A stretch of DNA of 64,000 nucleotides from Pseudomonas sp. FEN (GTDB lineage: Bacteria > Pseudomonadota > Gammaproteobacteria > Pseudomonadales > Pseudomonadaceae). A model generated the notes under the pieces. The model searched no databases. It saw only the letters and a program-made list of their open reading frames with translations, and was not told where the DNA came from. Positions within the stretch are counted from its first letter, which is position 1. The number at the start of each line of letters is the position of its first letter. The translations under genes and the position numbers were made by a program. Below, in pieces: positions 27,085 to 35,638 of the stretch. The stretch lies in the NCBI RefSeq assembly GCF_904067045.1, contig NZ_CAJFDC010000010.1, positions 211,001-275,000 of the forward strand, given 5' to 3'.

Positions 27085-28215
27085 ATGACTGCCGATTCTC
27101 CCCTGAGCGCCTACCGTGCTGCCGTCGAGCAGCACGGCTTTATCCATGACCAGGCCCAGTGGCGGGCGGTGCAGGCCTTGCAGCGCTGCCACGAGGCGTT
27201 GCAGCAGGGCCAGGTCCCCCCCGGCGTTTACCTCTGGGGGCCGGTCGGGCGCGGCAAGACCTGGCTGATGGATCAGTTTCACCAGACCTTGCGCGTACCG
27301 TCGCGACGTCAGCATTTCCATCACTTCATGGGCTGGGTTCACCAGCGCTCGTTCCAACTGAGCGGTATCGCCGACCCGTTGCGGGCCTTGGCCCGTGAGC
27401 TGGCCGGAGAGGTCCGGGTGCTGTGTTTCGATGAGCTGTTCGTCAACGATATTGGCGATGCGATCATCCTCGGGCGGTTGTTCCAGGTGATGTTCGACGA
27501 GGGCGTGGTGATCGTCGCCACCTCCAACCAGCCACCACGGCAGCTCTATGCCGACGGTTTCAACCGCGAGCGCTTTCTACCGGCGATTGCCGCGATCGAG
27601 CAACATATGGAGGTGGTGGATGTCGATGGCGCTGAGGACCACCGCCTGCATCCGGGCACCGGGGTGCAGCGTTACTGGGTCGAACCCGAGGGACGGTCGG
27701 CAGGACTGGCCGAAGCGTTCCAGGCGTTGACGGCCGGACAGCGGCTATCCAGCGCACCGGTCGCCATGGGCTATCGGACCCTGGCCGTGGTGCGGGCTTC
27801 GCCGAGCGTGCTCTGGTGCCGCTATGCCGAGCTGTGCGAGCAGCCCCTGGCCGCCATGGACTTCATGGCGTTGTGTGATAGCTACACGGCGATTTTCCTC
27901 AGCGAGGTGCCGAACCTCAGCGCCCGCCAGCGTCCGGGGCGGATTGCCCGCGGCACCGAGGACGCGGCCCGGCGCGTCGATGCCGGCGACCGTGAGCTGC
28001 CGCAGTTGTCGATCCACGACGATAGCGTGCGGCGCTTTATCGCCCTGGTGGACGAGTGCTACGACCGCAAGGTGCCGCTGTATATTGCCGCACAAGTGCC
28101 GCTGGATGAGCTGTACACCGAAGGCTACCTGGCGTTCCCGTTTCGCCGCACCCTCAGTCGTTTGCGCGAGATGCAGTTGCAGCGCTTCACCCCGACATCA
28201 GCCAACCCTGGATAA
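27085..28215 (+). CDS. zapE: AFG1-like ATPase, cell-division protein ZapE
   Basis: A 376-residue P-loop ATPase. Walker A is GPVGRGKT and Walker B is VLCFDEL, with the AFG1-family segment HHFMGWVHQRSF between. ZapE associates with FtsZ rings during constriction in Proteobacteria. The start at 27085 fits the family. The last 29 bases overlap the end of the convergent MgtC-type gene. A second zapE-like gene is common in pseudomonads, and this may be the paralogue rather than the main copy. Confidence 0.85.
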   Translation: MTADSPLSAYRAAVEQHGFIHDQAQWRAVQALQRCHEALQQGQVPPGVYLWGPVGRGKTWLMDQFHQTLRVPSRRQHFHHFMGWVHQRSFQLSGIADPLRALARELAGEVRVLCFDELFVNDIGDAIILGRLFQVMFDEGVVIVATSNQPPRQLYADGFNRERFLPAIAAIEQHMEVVDVDGAEDHRLHPGTGVQRYWVEPEGRSAGLAEAFQALTAGQRLSSAPVAMGYRTLAVVRASPSVLWCRYAELCEQPLAAMDFMALCDSYTAIFLSEVPNLSARQRPGRIARGTEDAARRVDAGDRELPQLSIHDDSVRRFIALVDECYDRKVPLYIAAQVPLDELYTEGYLAFPFRRTLSRLREMQLQRFTPTSANPG

Positions 28216-29440
28216 GGGCGCCGGTCCACAAGGCCAGCAGGATCAGCAACTGGGCCGGCACCACTCGGCGGGCGAAAGCGCCGCCGCCGCTGGACCAGGC
28301 CATCACACACTTGGATAGGGTATTGGTGCCGAAGGCCGCCAGAATCGGCCACCGGGCGTTCTCGGCCAGCAGTTGGCCAGATTTGACCAGCGCGGCCACC
28401 GACGCCGAGGCCGAGTGCACGTCGGCCAGCCCCCCCAGCATCGATGCGGCAAACAATCCGGAGGCGCCAAATCGAGCCTGCAGGGCGCTGGTCACAAAAA
28501 ACAGGCCCGAAATGCCGACGACGACCATCAGCGTCAGTTTGAGGTTGAAGGCATGTCCGGTGTTGATCAGCGGGCCGATCTCCGAGTCCGTGGGTTTCAT
28601 CAGCCGCAGTGCATAGGACAAGGTTACCGCGCTGCCCAGCAGGAAAGGCAACCAGAGCCGGGCAAGGGTGGCCGGGCTGATGGCGCTGAGCACCAGGCCG
28701 AGCAGAATCGTCGTGGCCAGGTTCGACAGGATCGCCGCGGTGGCGGCTTGCTGCATGAGTTCGGGTTGCTGGCGCGCCCGACTGCCCATGGCGGCGATGG
28801 TCGCGGTGCTTGAGACGAAGCCGGAGGCAATTGCGGCCAGGCTCAATCCATACCGGGCGCCGAGTACCCGGATGGCGATATGCCCCACGGCACCGACACT
28901 CATCATCAGTACTGTCAACAGGCAGATCGAGCGTGGGTTGATGGCCTGATAGGGGCCGATGAAGGCGTCAGGCACCTGGGGCATGATCACCAGCGCCGCC
29001 GTCGCCAGGATCAGCCCGTCCTTGACTTCGGTTTCGCTCAGTTGATTCAGGGCGAAGCGGTGCAGGCTCTGCCGGAAATTCAGCAACAAGGTCAGGATCA
29101 CCGCAAGGGCCACCGCCAGGCCGGCCTTGCTGTTGCACAAAGCACCGAGTAGCAGCACCAGCAGCAGGGCGACTCCGGTGGTCATGCCCGGATCCTCGCT
29201 GCGCCGTTTGAAGTAGGCCATGCTGGCGAGCAACGCCAGCGCCAGTGTCAGGGCGCTGAGCAGCAGGGGACCGCCGAGCAGCAGGCCGACATAACCGAGC
29301 AGGGAGGTCAGGGCGAAGGTGCGCAGGCCGGCGAAACGACGGTCCGCTCCCTCGCCTTTCCGGCGTTCGCGCTCGAACCCGACCAGCAGGCCCAGGCCCA
29401 GGGCCGAGGCCAGGTTGGTAGCGTGAGTGAAGGTTTCCAT
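28187..29440 (-). CDS. MgtC/SapB family membrane protein with DUF4010 domain
   Basis: A 417-residue polytopic membrane protein. The N-terminal third is MgtC-like (LGLGLLVGFERERRKGEG, FAGLRTFALTSLLGYVG). The rest is a DUF4010 domain with about seven further helices (FVSSTATIAAMGSRA; GLADVHSASASVAALV). Full-length fusions of this kind are common, but their function is unclear; roles in magnesium or acid stress are inferred from MgtC. An FNR-type box at 29494-29507 lies 60 bases upstream of the start. Confidence 0.85.
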   Translation of the reverse strand: METFTHATNLASALGLGLLVGFERERRKGEGADRRFAGLRTFALTSLLGYVGLLLGGPLLLSALTLALALLASMAYFKRRSEDPGMTTGVALLLVLLLGALCNSKAGLAVALAVILTLLLNFRQSLHRFALNQLSETEVKDGLILATAALVIMPQVPDAFIGPYQAINPRSICLLTVLMMSVGAVGHIAIRVLGARYGLSLAAIASGFVSSTATIAAMGSRARQQPELMQQAATAAILSNLATTILLGLVLSAISPATLARLWLPFLLGSAVTLSYALRLMKPTDSEIGPLINTGHAFNLKLTLMVVVGISGLFFVTSALQARFGASGLFAASMLGGLADVHSASASVAALVKSGQLLAENARWPILAAFGTNTLSKCVMAWSSGGGAFARRVVPAQLLILLALWTGALIQGWLMSG

Positions 29441-29493
29441 ACTGCGGACCCCTGTGTGTTGTCTCAGGGTGAGGTCTATCAGGCCCCCGGTGT

Positions 29494-29507
29494 TTGATAT
29501 GCGTCAA
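29494..29507. promoter_or_regulatory. ANR/FNR box upstream of the MgtC-type gene
   Basis: TTGATATGCGTCAA fits the TTGAT-N4-ATCAA consensus with one change in the second half. Its centre lies 60 bases before the MgtC-type start, which fits an activator site near -41.5 with a short leader. Confidence 0.6.
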
Positions 29508-29558
29508 GGCCGCTGAAGGGCAGAGCCGTATTCGCCTCGCCTCGCCGCTGAGTCCGCT

Positions 29559-29572
29559 TTGACGTAAATCAA
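29559..29572. promoter_or_regulatory. ANR/FNR box upstream of the first universal stress gene
   Basis: TTGACGTAAATCAA is a strong ANR/FNR site (TTGAC-N4-ATCAA). Its centre is 133 bases before the start at 29699. It points to activation under low oxygen. Confidence 0.7.
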
Positions 29573-29698
29573 ACCGCTAGGGCCGGGGCGCTCCATCATG
29601 ACCACAATGTCTCGATCTGCCGATAACGGCGAGATTTGCCGAGTGGTATTCAACCAGTGCCACTAGCGGCCGGGAGCCTGTTGCCCCAGAGGTGCGCC

Positions 29699-30613
29699 AT
29701 GTCCGACTACCAACGTATTCTTTTGCTCGCGCCACCTGCGATGAGCCACAGTCCCGCCTTCGATCGGGCCACCGAGCTGGCCCTGTCTTGCGGGGCCGCC
29801 CTGCATATCCTGGCTTTCGACTATGTACCGACCCTTGACGTGGCCACGCTGTTCGATCAGAAGGCCATGACCCAGGCCCGCGAGGGTTATCTGGAACTGC
29901 ATCGCCGCTGGCTGCACCAGGAGACCGATCACCTGCGGGGCCGGGGTCTGGATGTGAGCTGCAATATCTTCTGGTGCCAGCATCCATTGCAGTCGATCGT
30001 CGAGTACATTCGTGACCTGAACATCGATCTGCTGATCAAGGATGTCCACTTGGAACCGGGGCTCAAGCGCCTGTTCGCCACGCCACTGGACTGGCAGTTG
30101 TTGCGCGATAGTCCGGTCCCCGTGCACCTGGTGGCGGGTCACAGCCAACCGTTGCCGCGCCATGTGCTGGTGGCGGTGGATTTAGGTGGGGAGCAGGCCG
30201 AAGAGCGTTTCAACGACAGGCTGGTCCAGGCCGGGCAGGCGTTTGCCCGGCAATGCGCGGCGACGTTCAGTCTGGTGCATGTGCATGATAAGTCCCGTTC
30301 CTATATCCACGAGATGGGTTGGGGCACCTTGCCGATGGCCGAGGGCCTGGAAATGGCCAGCCGTGCCAATGAGCAGCAGGGATTCAAGGCCCTGGCGGAG
30401 CGCAACGGGGTCGAGAAAAACCAGCGGCATTTCCTCACGGGGCCGGTTATCGAGGCCCTCGGCAGTTTCGTCGAGCACAACGCGGTGGATGTGCTGGTGA
30501 TGGGTACCCGCCATTCCCACGGCCTGGACAGCATCCTCGGCAGCACGGCGGAAAATATCCTCTATCGCAGTGCTTGCAGCCTGTTGGCCCTGCGCCCGGC
30601 ACGTCTTGTCTGA
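29699..30613 (+). CDS. Universal stress protein with two Usp domains (UspE-like), copy 1
   Basis: A 304-residue protein of two Usp folds in tandem. The start MSDYQRILLLAPPAMSHS is typical of UspE-like members, and DVLVMGTRHSHGLDSILGSTAENIL carries the nucleotide-loop region G-x2-G-x9-G(S/T) in the second domain. AGAGG precedes the start. It has an ANR box upstream. The three other copies at 32353, 34659 and 35639 have the same domain layout. Proteins of this kind help pseudomonads survive anaerobic energy stress. Confidence 0.9.
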   Translation: MSDYQRILLLAPPAMSHSPAFDRATELALSCGAALHILAFDYVPTLDVATLFDQKAMTQAREGYLELHRRWLHQETDHLRGRGLDVSCNIFWCQHPLQSIVEYIRDLNIDLLIKDVHLEPGLKRLFATPLDWQLLRDSPVPVHLVAGHSQPLPRHVLVAVDLGGEQAEERFNDRLVQAGQAFARQCAATFSLVHVHDKSRSYIHEMGWGTLPMAEGLEMASRANEQQGFKALAERNGVEKNQRHFLTGPVIEALGSFVEHNAVDVLVMGTRHSHGLDSILGSTAENILYRSACSLLALRPARLV

Positions 30614-30623
30614 AGAAGTGTCT

Positions 30624-30652
30624 GGCGAGGACCGCGCGCAACGGTCCTCGCC
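30624..30652. terminator. Hairpin between convergent genes
   Basis: GGCGAGGACC (30624-30633) and GGTCCTCGCC (30643-30652) form a perfect 10-bp stem. It lies between the convergent Usp gene and the acetyltransferase gene, with no long T-run. Confidence 0.5.
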
Positions 30653-30665
30653 AAGGGGGAAGTGA

Positions 30666-31235
30666 TCAGGCTTGCAACGACAGCCGGTGAATGACCTGGG
30701 TTGCATCGTCGGGATCGCGTTCGCGACTGAAGTGCAGGTCGTCGGCCAGTTGGCGCATGTGTACGTTGGAAGCACTGTCGATGGAGTACATCTGGGTAAA
30801 GTGATTTTGGCGTGCCGCTTCGATCAGGTGCTTCATCAGGATCGCGCCCAGGCCACGATGCTGCCAGTCATCGGCGACAGTAATGGCACATTCGCATTCG
30901 TGCTCGGCGCCCGAGGCGGCATAGCGGCTGATCCCCACTTCGCGCAACTCACCATTGTCATGGGCCAGGGCCACATAGGCCACGCGATTGTGGGTATCGA
31001 CATTCATCAACTGGTTCATCAGGACCGGGCTGGGATCGACGATCTCGCCCAGGAAGCGCTGGTGGCGCGATTCCGGGGACAGGCGCTGGATAAAGGCCTT
31101 TTCCCGCTCGCGGTCTTCGGCCCGCAGTGGCCTGATCAGGACATGGGTACCGTCCTGCAGGGCTTCGATCCAGTGTTCGCCTGTCACGGAGGAAAAGTCA
31201 GGCAGGTTCAACGGGGGGGTATTGAGGTCGGGCAT
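30666..31235 (-). CDS. GNAT-family N-acetyltransferase
   Basis: A 189-residue protein with DDWQHRGLGAILMKHLIEAA as the acetyl-CoA loop (RGLGA). Its N-terminus matches the C-terminal GNAT domain of acyl-CoA synthetase-like protein acetyltransferases (VLIRPLRAEDREREKAFIQ). GAGGAG precedes the start. A perfect ANR/FNR box is centred 84 bases upstream, so it belongs to the low-oxygen group. Substrate unknown; protein lysine acetylation is possible. Confidence 0.82.
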   Translation of the reverse strand: MPDLNTPPLNLPDFSSVTGEHWIEALQDGTHVLIRPLRAEDREREKAFIQRLSPESRHQRFLGEIVDPSPVLMNQLMNVDTHNRVAYVALAHDNGELREVGISRYAASGAEHECECAITVADDWQHRGLGAILMKHLIEAARQNHFTQMYSIDSASNVHMRQLADDLHFSRERDPDDATQVIHRLSLQA

Positions 31236-31312
31236 GATCAGAACTCCTCGAACGGGTAAGGTCGTGGGCCGGTATCGGTGTTCTGTTTCTACGCCGTGGT
31301 GGGTGTTCGCGC

Positions 31313-31326
31313 TTGATTCAAATCAA
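31313..31326. promoter_or_regulatory. ANR/FNR box upstream of the acetyltransferase
   Basis: TTGATTCAAATCAA matches the full TTGAT-N4-ATCAA consensus. It also lies just beyond the end of the FNR-type gene (31415), so it serves the acetyltransferase at 31235. Confidence 0.75.
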
Positions 31327-31414
31327 AGACCGGCACAACTCACGAGGTGTCGGTCGGTATGGCAAAAAGCGGCATGGCCGCTTTCGCAACCTGGGGCATT
31401 CGACAAGCGCCGGG

Positions 31415-32173
31415 TTACAGCGGATTGCCATGTTGGCCGCAACCGGCAATCAGCGCCTTCAAGCCGATCGGGTCAAGGATCTTCACTTCCCGCGCGTGGA
31501 CTTCCAGCAGGTTCAACTCCCGCAGCCGGGCGATCCCGCGGCTGATGGTTTCCAGGCGCAGGCCCAGGTAGGAGCCGATCTCTTCGCGACGCATTCTCAG
31601 GATAAAGTTGAACGGCGAGTAACCGCGCAGGGACAAGCGTTGCGAGAGATTGAGGAAAAACGCCGCCAGACGCTCATCCGAGTTCATATTGCCCATCATC
31701 AACAGCAGGCTGTGGTCCCTGACGATTTCCCGGCTCATCAGTAGTTTGTTCAGATTGTGCTGCAAGGAGGGCAGGTCCCGGGACAAACGCTCCAGTTGGG
31801 AGAAATGGATCGGACAGACTTCGCTGTCCTCCAGCGCCACGGCATTGCAGGCGTGGCGATCTTCGCTGATGGCATCCATGCCGAGCATTTCCCCGGTCAT
31901 CTGAAAGCCGGTGACCTGCTCGCGGCCATCCTCCGAGGTCAGGGTGGTCTTGAAAAAGCCCAGGCGCACCGCGTACAGGGCATGCAAGGGGTCGCCCTGA
32001 CGGTAGAGCGTGTTGCCTTTCTTGATCTTCACGCGCTGCACGATCAGATCGTCCAGGCGTTTGACTTCAGTGTCGTTCAAGCCCAGGGGCAGGCACAGTT
32101 CCAATACGCTGCAATTGGCACAGGCGGACTTCAGGCCCAGGGGCTTGAGTTTGAGAGTGTCGCAATCGTTCAT
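31415..32173 (-). CDS. FNR/CRP-family oxygen-sensing regulator with [4Fe-4S] cysteines (ANR paralogue)
   Basis: A 252-residue regulator. Cys18, Cys21 and Cys27 (CANCSVLELC) plus Cys109 (HACNAV) give the four FNR cluster ligands. The CRP-type effector fold follows, and the C-terminal recognition helix (EIGSYLGLRLETISRGIARL) keeps the Glu-x2-Ser-Arg set that reads TTGAT half-sites. AGAGG precedes the start, and an FNR-like box is centred 105 bases upstream, suggesting auto- or cross-regulation. Its N-terminus differs from P. aeruginosa Anr, so it is probably a second FNR-type protein, though the main Anr cannot be excluded. Confidence 0.88.
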   Translation of the reverse strand: MNDCDTLKLKPLGLKSACANCSVLELCLPLGLNDTEVKRLDDLIVQRVKIKKGNTLYRQGDPLHALYAVRLGFFKTTLTSEDGREQVTGFQMTGEMLGMDAISEDRHACNAVALEDSEVCPIHFSQLERLSRDLPSLQHNLNKLLMSREIVRDHSLLLMMGNMNSDERLAAFFLNLSQRLSLRGYSPFNFILRMRREEIGSYLGLRLETISRGIARLRELNLLEVHAREVKILDPIGLKALIAGCGQHGNPL

Positions 32174-32271
32174 TTTGAAACCTCTGTATCCGGAGGGGGG
32201 CGTCCGTCCCGGGTTAATACCGATACAAAGACACTCTGCTTTGGGTCAGCGTAACAGGTGTAGTCGGTTGC

Positions 32272-32285
32272 TTGAGATAAATCAA
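32272..32285. promoter_or_regulatory. FNR-like box between the FNR gene and the second Usp gene
   Basis: TTGAGATAAATCAA deviates at one base of the left half-site. It lies 74 bases (centre) before the Usp start at 32353 and 105 before the FNR-type gene start, so it may serve both divergent genes. Confidence 0.6.
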
Positions 32286-32352
32286 GCGCCTGGCTTGTGA
32301 ATGGGGTAAGTAAATCCGTGGAGTATCTTCATTCCGCCTCGGAGCCCCTGCC

Positions 32353-33255
32353 ATGAGCGACTATCAACGCATTCTGCTGATTACCGATACCCACTGCCGG
32401 GCGACCCCCGCCCTGCATCGCGCGGCAACGCTGGCGCGCGCCTGCAAAGCGGGAGTGCATCTGGTGCTCTTCGACTTTGTCGAGGCCATCGCGGCGATGA
32501 CCCTGTTCAACCACGGTGCCGGAACCCTGGCCCGAGAGGGCTTTCTGGACAAGAAACGCGAAAAACTTGCCGAACTGGCGCAGAGCCTCACCAATCAGGG
32601 GCTGGAGGTGAGCTACGACGTGGTCTGGTCGCAACATCCGCATGCGGCCATTCGCGACTATGTCAAGGACATCGAGGTCGACCTGGTGGTCAAGGATATG
32701 CGGGTCGAGTCACAGCTCAAGTGCGCGCTGATCGGCCCCACCGACTGGCATCTGGTACGTCAGTGCAGCAAACCGGTCATGTTGGTCCGGCACGATGCGC
32801 CGGCGCGGCCGAAGAATTTCGTCGCGGCGGTAGCCCTGGAGAATGTCGGCGACGGCGAAACCACGCGCGACGACCAGGTGATTCGCCTGGCCAGCGAACT
32901 GGCGATGATCTGCGACGCGGACCTGGAACTGCTGCATGCCTGCGATATTCTCGCCGGTTATGAGTTGATGCAGGAGTATCCATGGGATTCGGATGCGGCG
33001 GCGGCCCTGCAGAAATTGCGCAGCCAGGCCTTCGATGACTTGGCCAGCCGCCATCAGGTGCCGGGTCGACGCCGCCATTTCCTGCTCGGGCAGGCGATCC
33101 AGCGGGTGGAGGAGTTCGTCCGCGAACGGGAAGTGGATACCTTGGTCATTGGCCGCTCCCAGGCCGATGCCTTTCCCTGGCTGGGCAGTTTTGCCGAGTC
33201 GCTGCTGTCGCAGCCGCCTTGTTCGGTGTTGACCCTGGGTACCGACTCGATCTGA
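32353..33255 (+). CDS. Universal stress protein with two Usp domains (UspE-like), copy 2
   Basis: A 300-residue tandem Usp protein beginning MSDYQRILLITDTHCRATPAL. The second-domain loop has diverged (DTLVIGRSQADAFPWLGSFAESLL), lacking the usual second Gly pattern, so nucleotide binding is uncertain. It is divergent from the FNR-type regulator with a shared promoter region and box at 32272. A GGAG precedes the start. Confidence 0.88.
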   Translation: MSDYQRILLITDTHCRATPALHRAATLARACKAGVHLVLFDFVEAIAAMTLFNHGAGTLAREGFLDKKREKLAELAQSLTNQGLEVSYDVVWSQHPHAAIRDYVKDIEVDLVVKDMRVESQLKCALIGPTDWHLVRQCSKPVMLVRHDAPARPKNFVAAVALENVGDGETTRDDQVIRLASELAMICDADLELLHACDILAGYELMQEYPWDSDAAAALQKLRSQAFDDLASRHQVPGRRRHFLLGQAIQRVEEFVREREVDTLVIGRSQADAFPWLGSFAESLLSQPPCSVLTLGTDSI

Positions 33256-33264
33256 GTCCCGCGC

Positions 33265-33290
33265 CGTCGACCGGAGTGATCCGGTCGACG
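33265..33290. terminator. Hairpin between convergent genes
   Basis: CGTCGACCGGA and TCCGGTCGACG pair as a perfect 11-bp stem with a GTGA loop. It lies just past the Usp stop and before the end of the convergent alcohol dehydrogenase gene. Confidence 0.5.
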
Positions 33291-33301
33291 GGCGTCGCCG
33301 T

Positions 33302-34375
33302 TCATGGCGTGATCGACACTTTCATGACCCCGTCGCGCTGGTGGGCGAACAGCTCATAGGCGGCTTCGATATCGTCCAGTTTGAAACGGTGGGTGACCAG
33401 CGGCTTGAGGTCGACGCTACCGGCGGCGACCACGGCCATGAGTCGGCGCATGCGTTCCTTGCCGCCGGGGCAGAGGGTGGTGATGATCTGTTTGTCGCCC
33501 AGCCCGGCGCTGAAGGCATCCAGCGGAATCCGCAGGTCGGAGGAGTAGACCCCGAGGCTGGAGAGGCAGCCGCCCGGACGCAGGACGCGCAGGGCGGACT
33601 CGAACGTGGTCTGGGTGCCCAGGGCCTCGATGGCGGCGTCGACACCCCGGCCGCCGGTCAGCGCCATGATCTGCTCGACCGGATCGCCCTGGGTGAAGTC
33701 GACGATATGGGTTGCGCCCAGGCGCCGCGCCATGTCCTGGCGGGCCTTGATCGAGTCGACACCGATGATGGTACTTGCCCCTTTGAGCTTGGCCCCGGCC
33801 ACCGCGCACAGGCCGATCGGGCCGAGGGCGAAGACCACCACGCAGTCGCCGATCTGGATCCCGGCTCGTTCGGCGCCGCTGAAACCGGTGGACATGATGT
33901 CGGGACACATCAGTACTTCCTCGTCGCTCAGAGCGTCCGGTACCGGGCTGAGGTTGACCATGGCATCGGGTACCCGCAGGTACTCGGCCTGGCAGCCATC
34001 GATCAGGTTGCCGAACTTCCAGCCACCGCTGGCCTTGAACCCGTGGGGGGTATCCGGGCCGTCCTGGGACGAGCAGCCGCACAGGCAGGCGTAACTGTGG
34101 CCGCTGGGAGTGATGGCGCCGGCGATGACCCGTTGGCCCTCATGGAAACCGCTGACCGCCGAGCCGAGCTTTTCGATGATGCCCACCGGTTCATGGCCGA
34201 TGATCAGCCCCGGCGCCACCGGGTATTCGCCCTTGAGGATATGCACGTCGGTGCCGCAGATCGTGGTGGTGGTGATACGGATCAGCGCGTCCAGGGGGCC
34301 GATGTCCGGGATGGGCTTGTCCTGTAGCACGATCCGGTTTTTTTCGACGAATACCGCCGCTTTCATCATCGTCAT
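33302..34375 (-). CDS. Zinc-dependent alcohol dehydrogenase, MDR family
   Basis: A 357-residue medium-chain dehydrogenase. It has the catalytic zinc ligand in TTTICGTDVHIL, the GHEPVG motif, and the nucleotide fold at ALGPIGLCAVAGA (a Gly-x-Gly-x2-Gly variant). A cysteine-rich ACLCGCSS replaces the usual structural-zinc loop. The start MTMMKAAVF (34375) follows GGAGAG; an upstream Met at 34390 is possible. An ANR/FNR box is centred 71 bases before the start, as for anaerobically induced alcohol dehydrogenases of Pseudomonas. The substrate is probably a short alcohol or aldehyde. Confidence 0.87.
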   Translation of the reverse strand: MTMMKAAVFVEKNRIVLQDKPIPDIGPLDALIRITTTTICGTDVHILKGEYPVAPGLIIGHEPVGIIEKLGSAVSGFHEGQRVIAGAITPSGHSYACLCGCSSQDGPDTPHGFKASGGWKFGNLIDGCQAEYLRVPDAMVNLSPVPDALSDEEVLMCPDIMSTGFSGAERAGIQIGDCVVVFALGPIGLCAVAGAKLKGASTIIGVDSIKARQDMARRLGATHIVDFTQGDPVEQIMALTGGRGVDAAIEALGTQTTFESALRVLRPGGCLSSLGVYSSDLRIPLDAFSAGLGDKQIITTLCPGGKERMRRLMAVVAAGSVDLKPLVTHRFKLDDIEAAYELFAHQRDGVMKVSITP

Positions 34376-34439
34376 GATTTCACTCTCCATGGCAGGATCG
34401 GGTGGGAGGTCCATGCTGCGACAACGCGCTTGTCGCGGT

Positions 34440-34453
34440 TTGACCCAGATCAA
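34440..34453. promoter_or_regulatory. ANR/FNR box upstream of the alcohol dehydrogenase
   Basis: TTGACCCAGATCAA has both half-sites (TTGAC and ATCAA). Its centre is 71 bases before the alcohol dehydrogenase start, well placed for activation. Confidence 0.7.
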
Positions 34454-34513
34454 ACCGAGGTCGCCCAGGGGTGGTGGCCATCGCTGTCGGCGGCGCGGAC
34501 AAGCCGTCGCTAC

Positions 34514-34527
34514 TTGATGTAAATCAA
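34514..34527. promoter_or_regulatory. ANR/FNR box upstream of the third Usp gene
   Basis: TTGATGTAAATCAA is a full consensus site. It lies 138 bases (centre) before the TTG start at 34659. With the box at 34440 it forms a pair in the divergent promoter region. Confidence 0.75.
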
Positions 34528-34658
34528 GGCCCTGTCGGCCGGGCGTCGCAGAATCGAGGATGACCGATTCTCTTCGGGTGGACACCTTCAATCCTTGCCT
34601 TGTGAAGTCGTCGCCCGCTACCCGGCGCGCTCGACAGGGCGTGCCTTGGAGGTGTTCC

Positions 34659-35579
34659 TTGTCTTCACGTCCACGCTTGCTGTTGGTTGCCCCCGCCGAA
34701 ATGACCCACAGCCCGGCCTTCGACCGGGCCCTGGCGCTGGCCAAGGCGATGGATGCTTCGCTGAGCCTGGTGGCCTTCGTCTATCTCGATGTGTTGCATC
34801 AACTTGATCTGCTCGAAACCGATCAACGCGAGGAGATTCGCGAGGTATATCTGCAGCGTTATCGCCAGTGGCTGGAGCAGGAGGCGCAGGCCATGCGCGA
34901 CGAAGGGGTCGAAGTGACGACCGAGGTCAAGTGGGACCTGCCGTCGTTGAATGCGTTGTCCAGTTACGTGCGTTCGCAGCATCCCGACCTGCTGATCAAG
35001 GATGCCCACCAGGAGTCGGCCCTCAAGCGGATTTTCTTCACCCCACTGGACTGGCGCCTGCTCTGCGACAGCCGGGCGCCGATCCATCTGGTCACCGCCC
35101 AGGGCATGCCCGCGCCACGCAAGGTGCTGGCCTGCGTCGACGTGCTGCGCGACGACGTCGCGACGCGCGAGCTCAACGACCGGATCATCGACCAGGCGGC
35201 CCGCTTCGCCACGCACTGCAAATGCCCGTTGCATCTGTTGGGGGTCTATGACTGGACGGCCTTGTATGTCGCCGATATCGGGATCGGCAAGGTGCCGGTT
35301 TCGGTCAGTCCCAGCTATGACGAGCGCAAGCTCAAATTCCTGCACCTGGCTGACAAACATGCCCTGCACAAGGACAACCGGCATTTCATTGTCGGTACCC
35401 CGACAAAGACCATCGTCGAGTTTGTTGGCCAGGATGTCTTTGACGTGCTGGTCATCGGCACCGTTACCCACCGTTCGTTCAACAAGCTGTTGGGCAGCAC
35501 GACCGAGAGCCTGTTGTATCAACCCCCGTGCAGCCTGCTGGTGATCAAGCCCGCCGAACTGCCGGATTTCGCCCAGTAG
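34659..35579 (+). CDS. Universal stress protein with two Usp domains (UspE-like), copy 3, TTG start
   Basis: A 306-residue tandem Usp protein, SSRPRLLLVAPAEMTHSPAF at its N-terminus. The chosen start is TTG at 34659: GGAGGT stands five bases before it, and translation from there aligns with copies 1, 2 and 4. The open frame extends to an ATG at 34560, but that part is unlike the others. The second-domain loop (VLVIGTVTHRSFNKLLGSTTESLL) is well kept. copy 4 follows after 59 bases without its own FNR box, so the pair is probably co-transcribed. Confidence 0.85.
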   Translation: MSSRPRLLLVAPAEMTHSPAFDRALALAKAMDASLSLVAFVYLDVLHQLDLLETDQREEIREVYLQRYRQWLEQEAQAMRDEGVEVTTEVKWDLPSLNALSSYVRSQHPDLLIKDAHQESALKRIFFTPLDWRLLCDSRAPIHLVTAQGMPAPRKVLACVDVLRDDVATRELNDRIIDQAARFATHCKCPLHLLGVYDWTALYVADIGIGKVPVSVSPSYDERKLKFLHLADKHALHKDNRHFIVGTPTKTIVEFVGQDVFDVLVIGTVTHRSFNKLLGSTTESLLYQPPCSLLVIKPAELPDFAQ

Positions 35580-35638
35580 ATCGATGCACAACGAGCGGCG
35601 GTCCGGCGCTCCGCACATCTTGTCCGTAGAGGTATGTC

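Noticed and set aside
29630..29655. tRNA-like string GCCGAGTGGTATTCAAC before the first Usp gene
   Set aside because: No cloverleaf can be drawn: no acceptor stem or T-loop follows.
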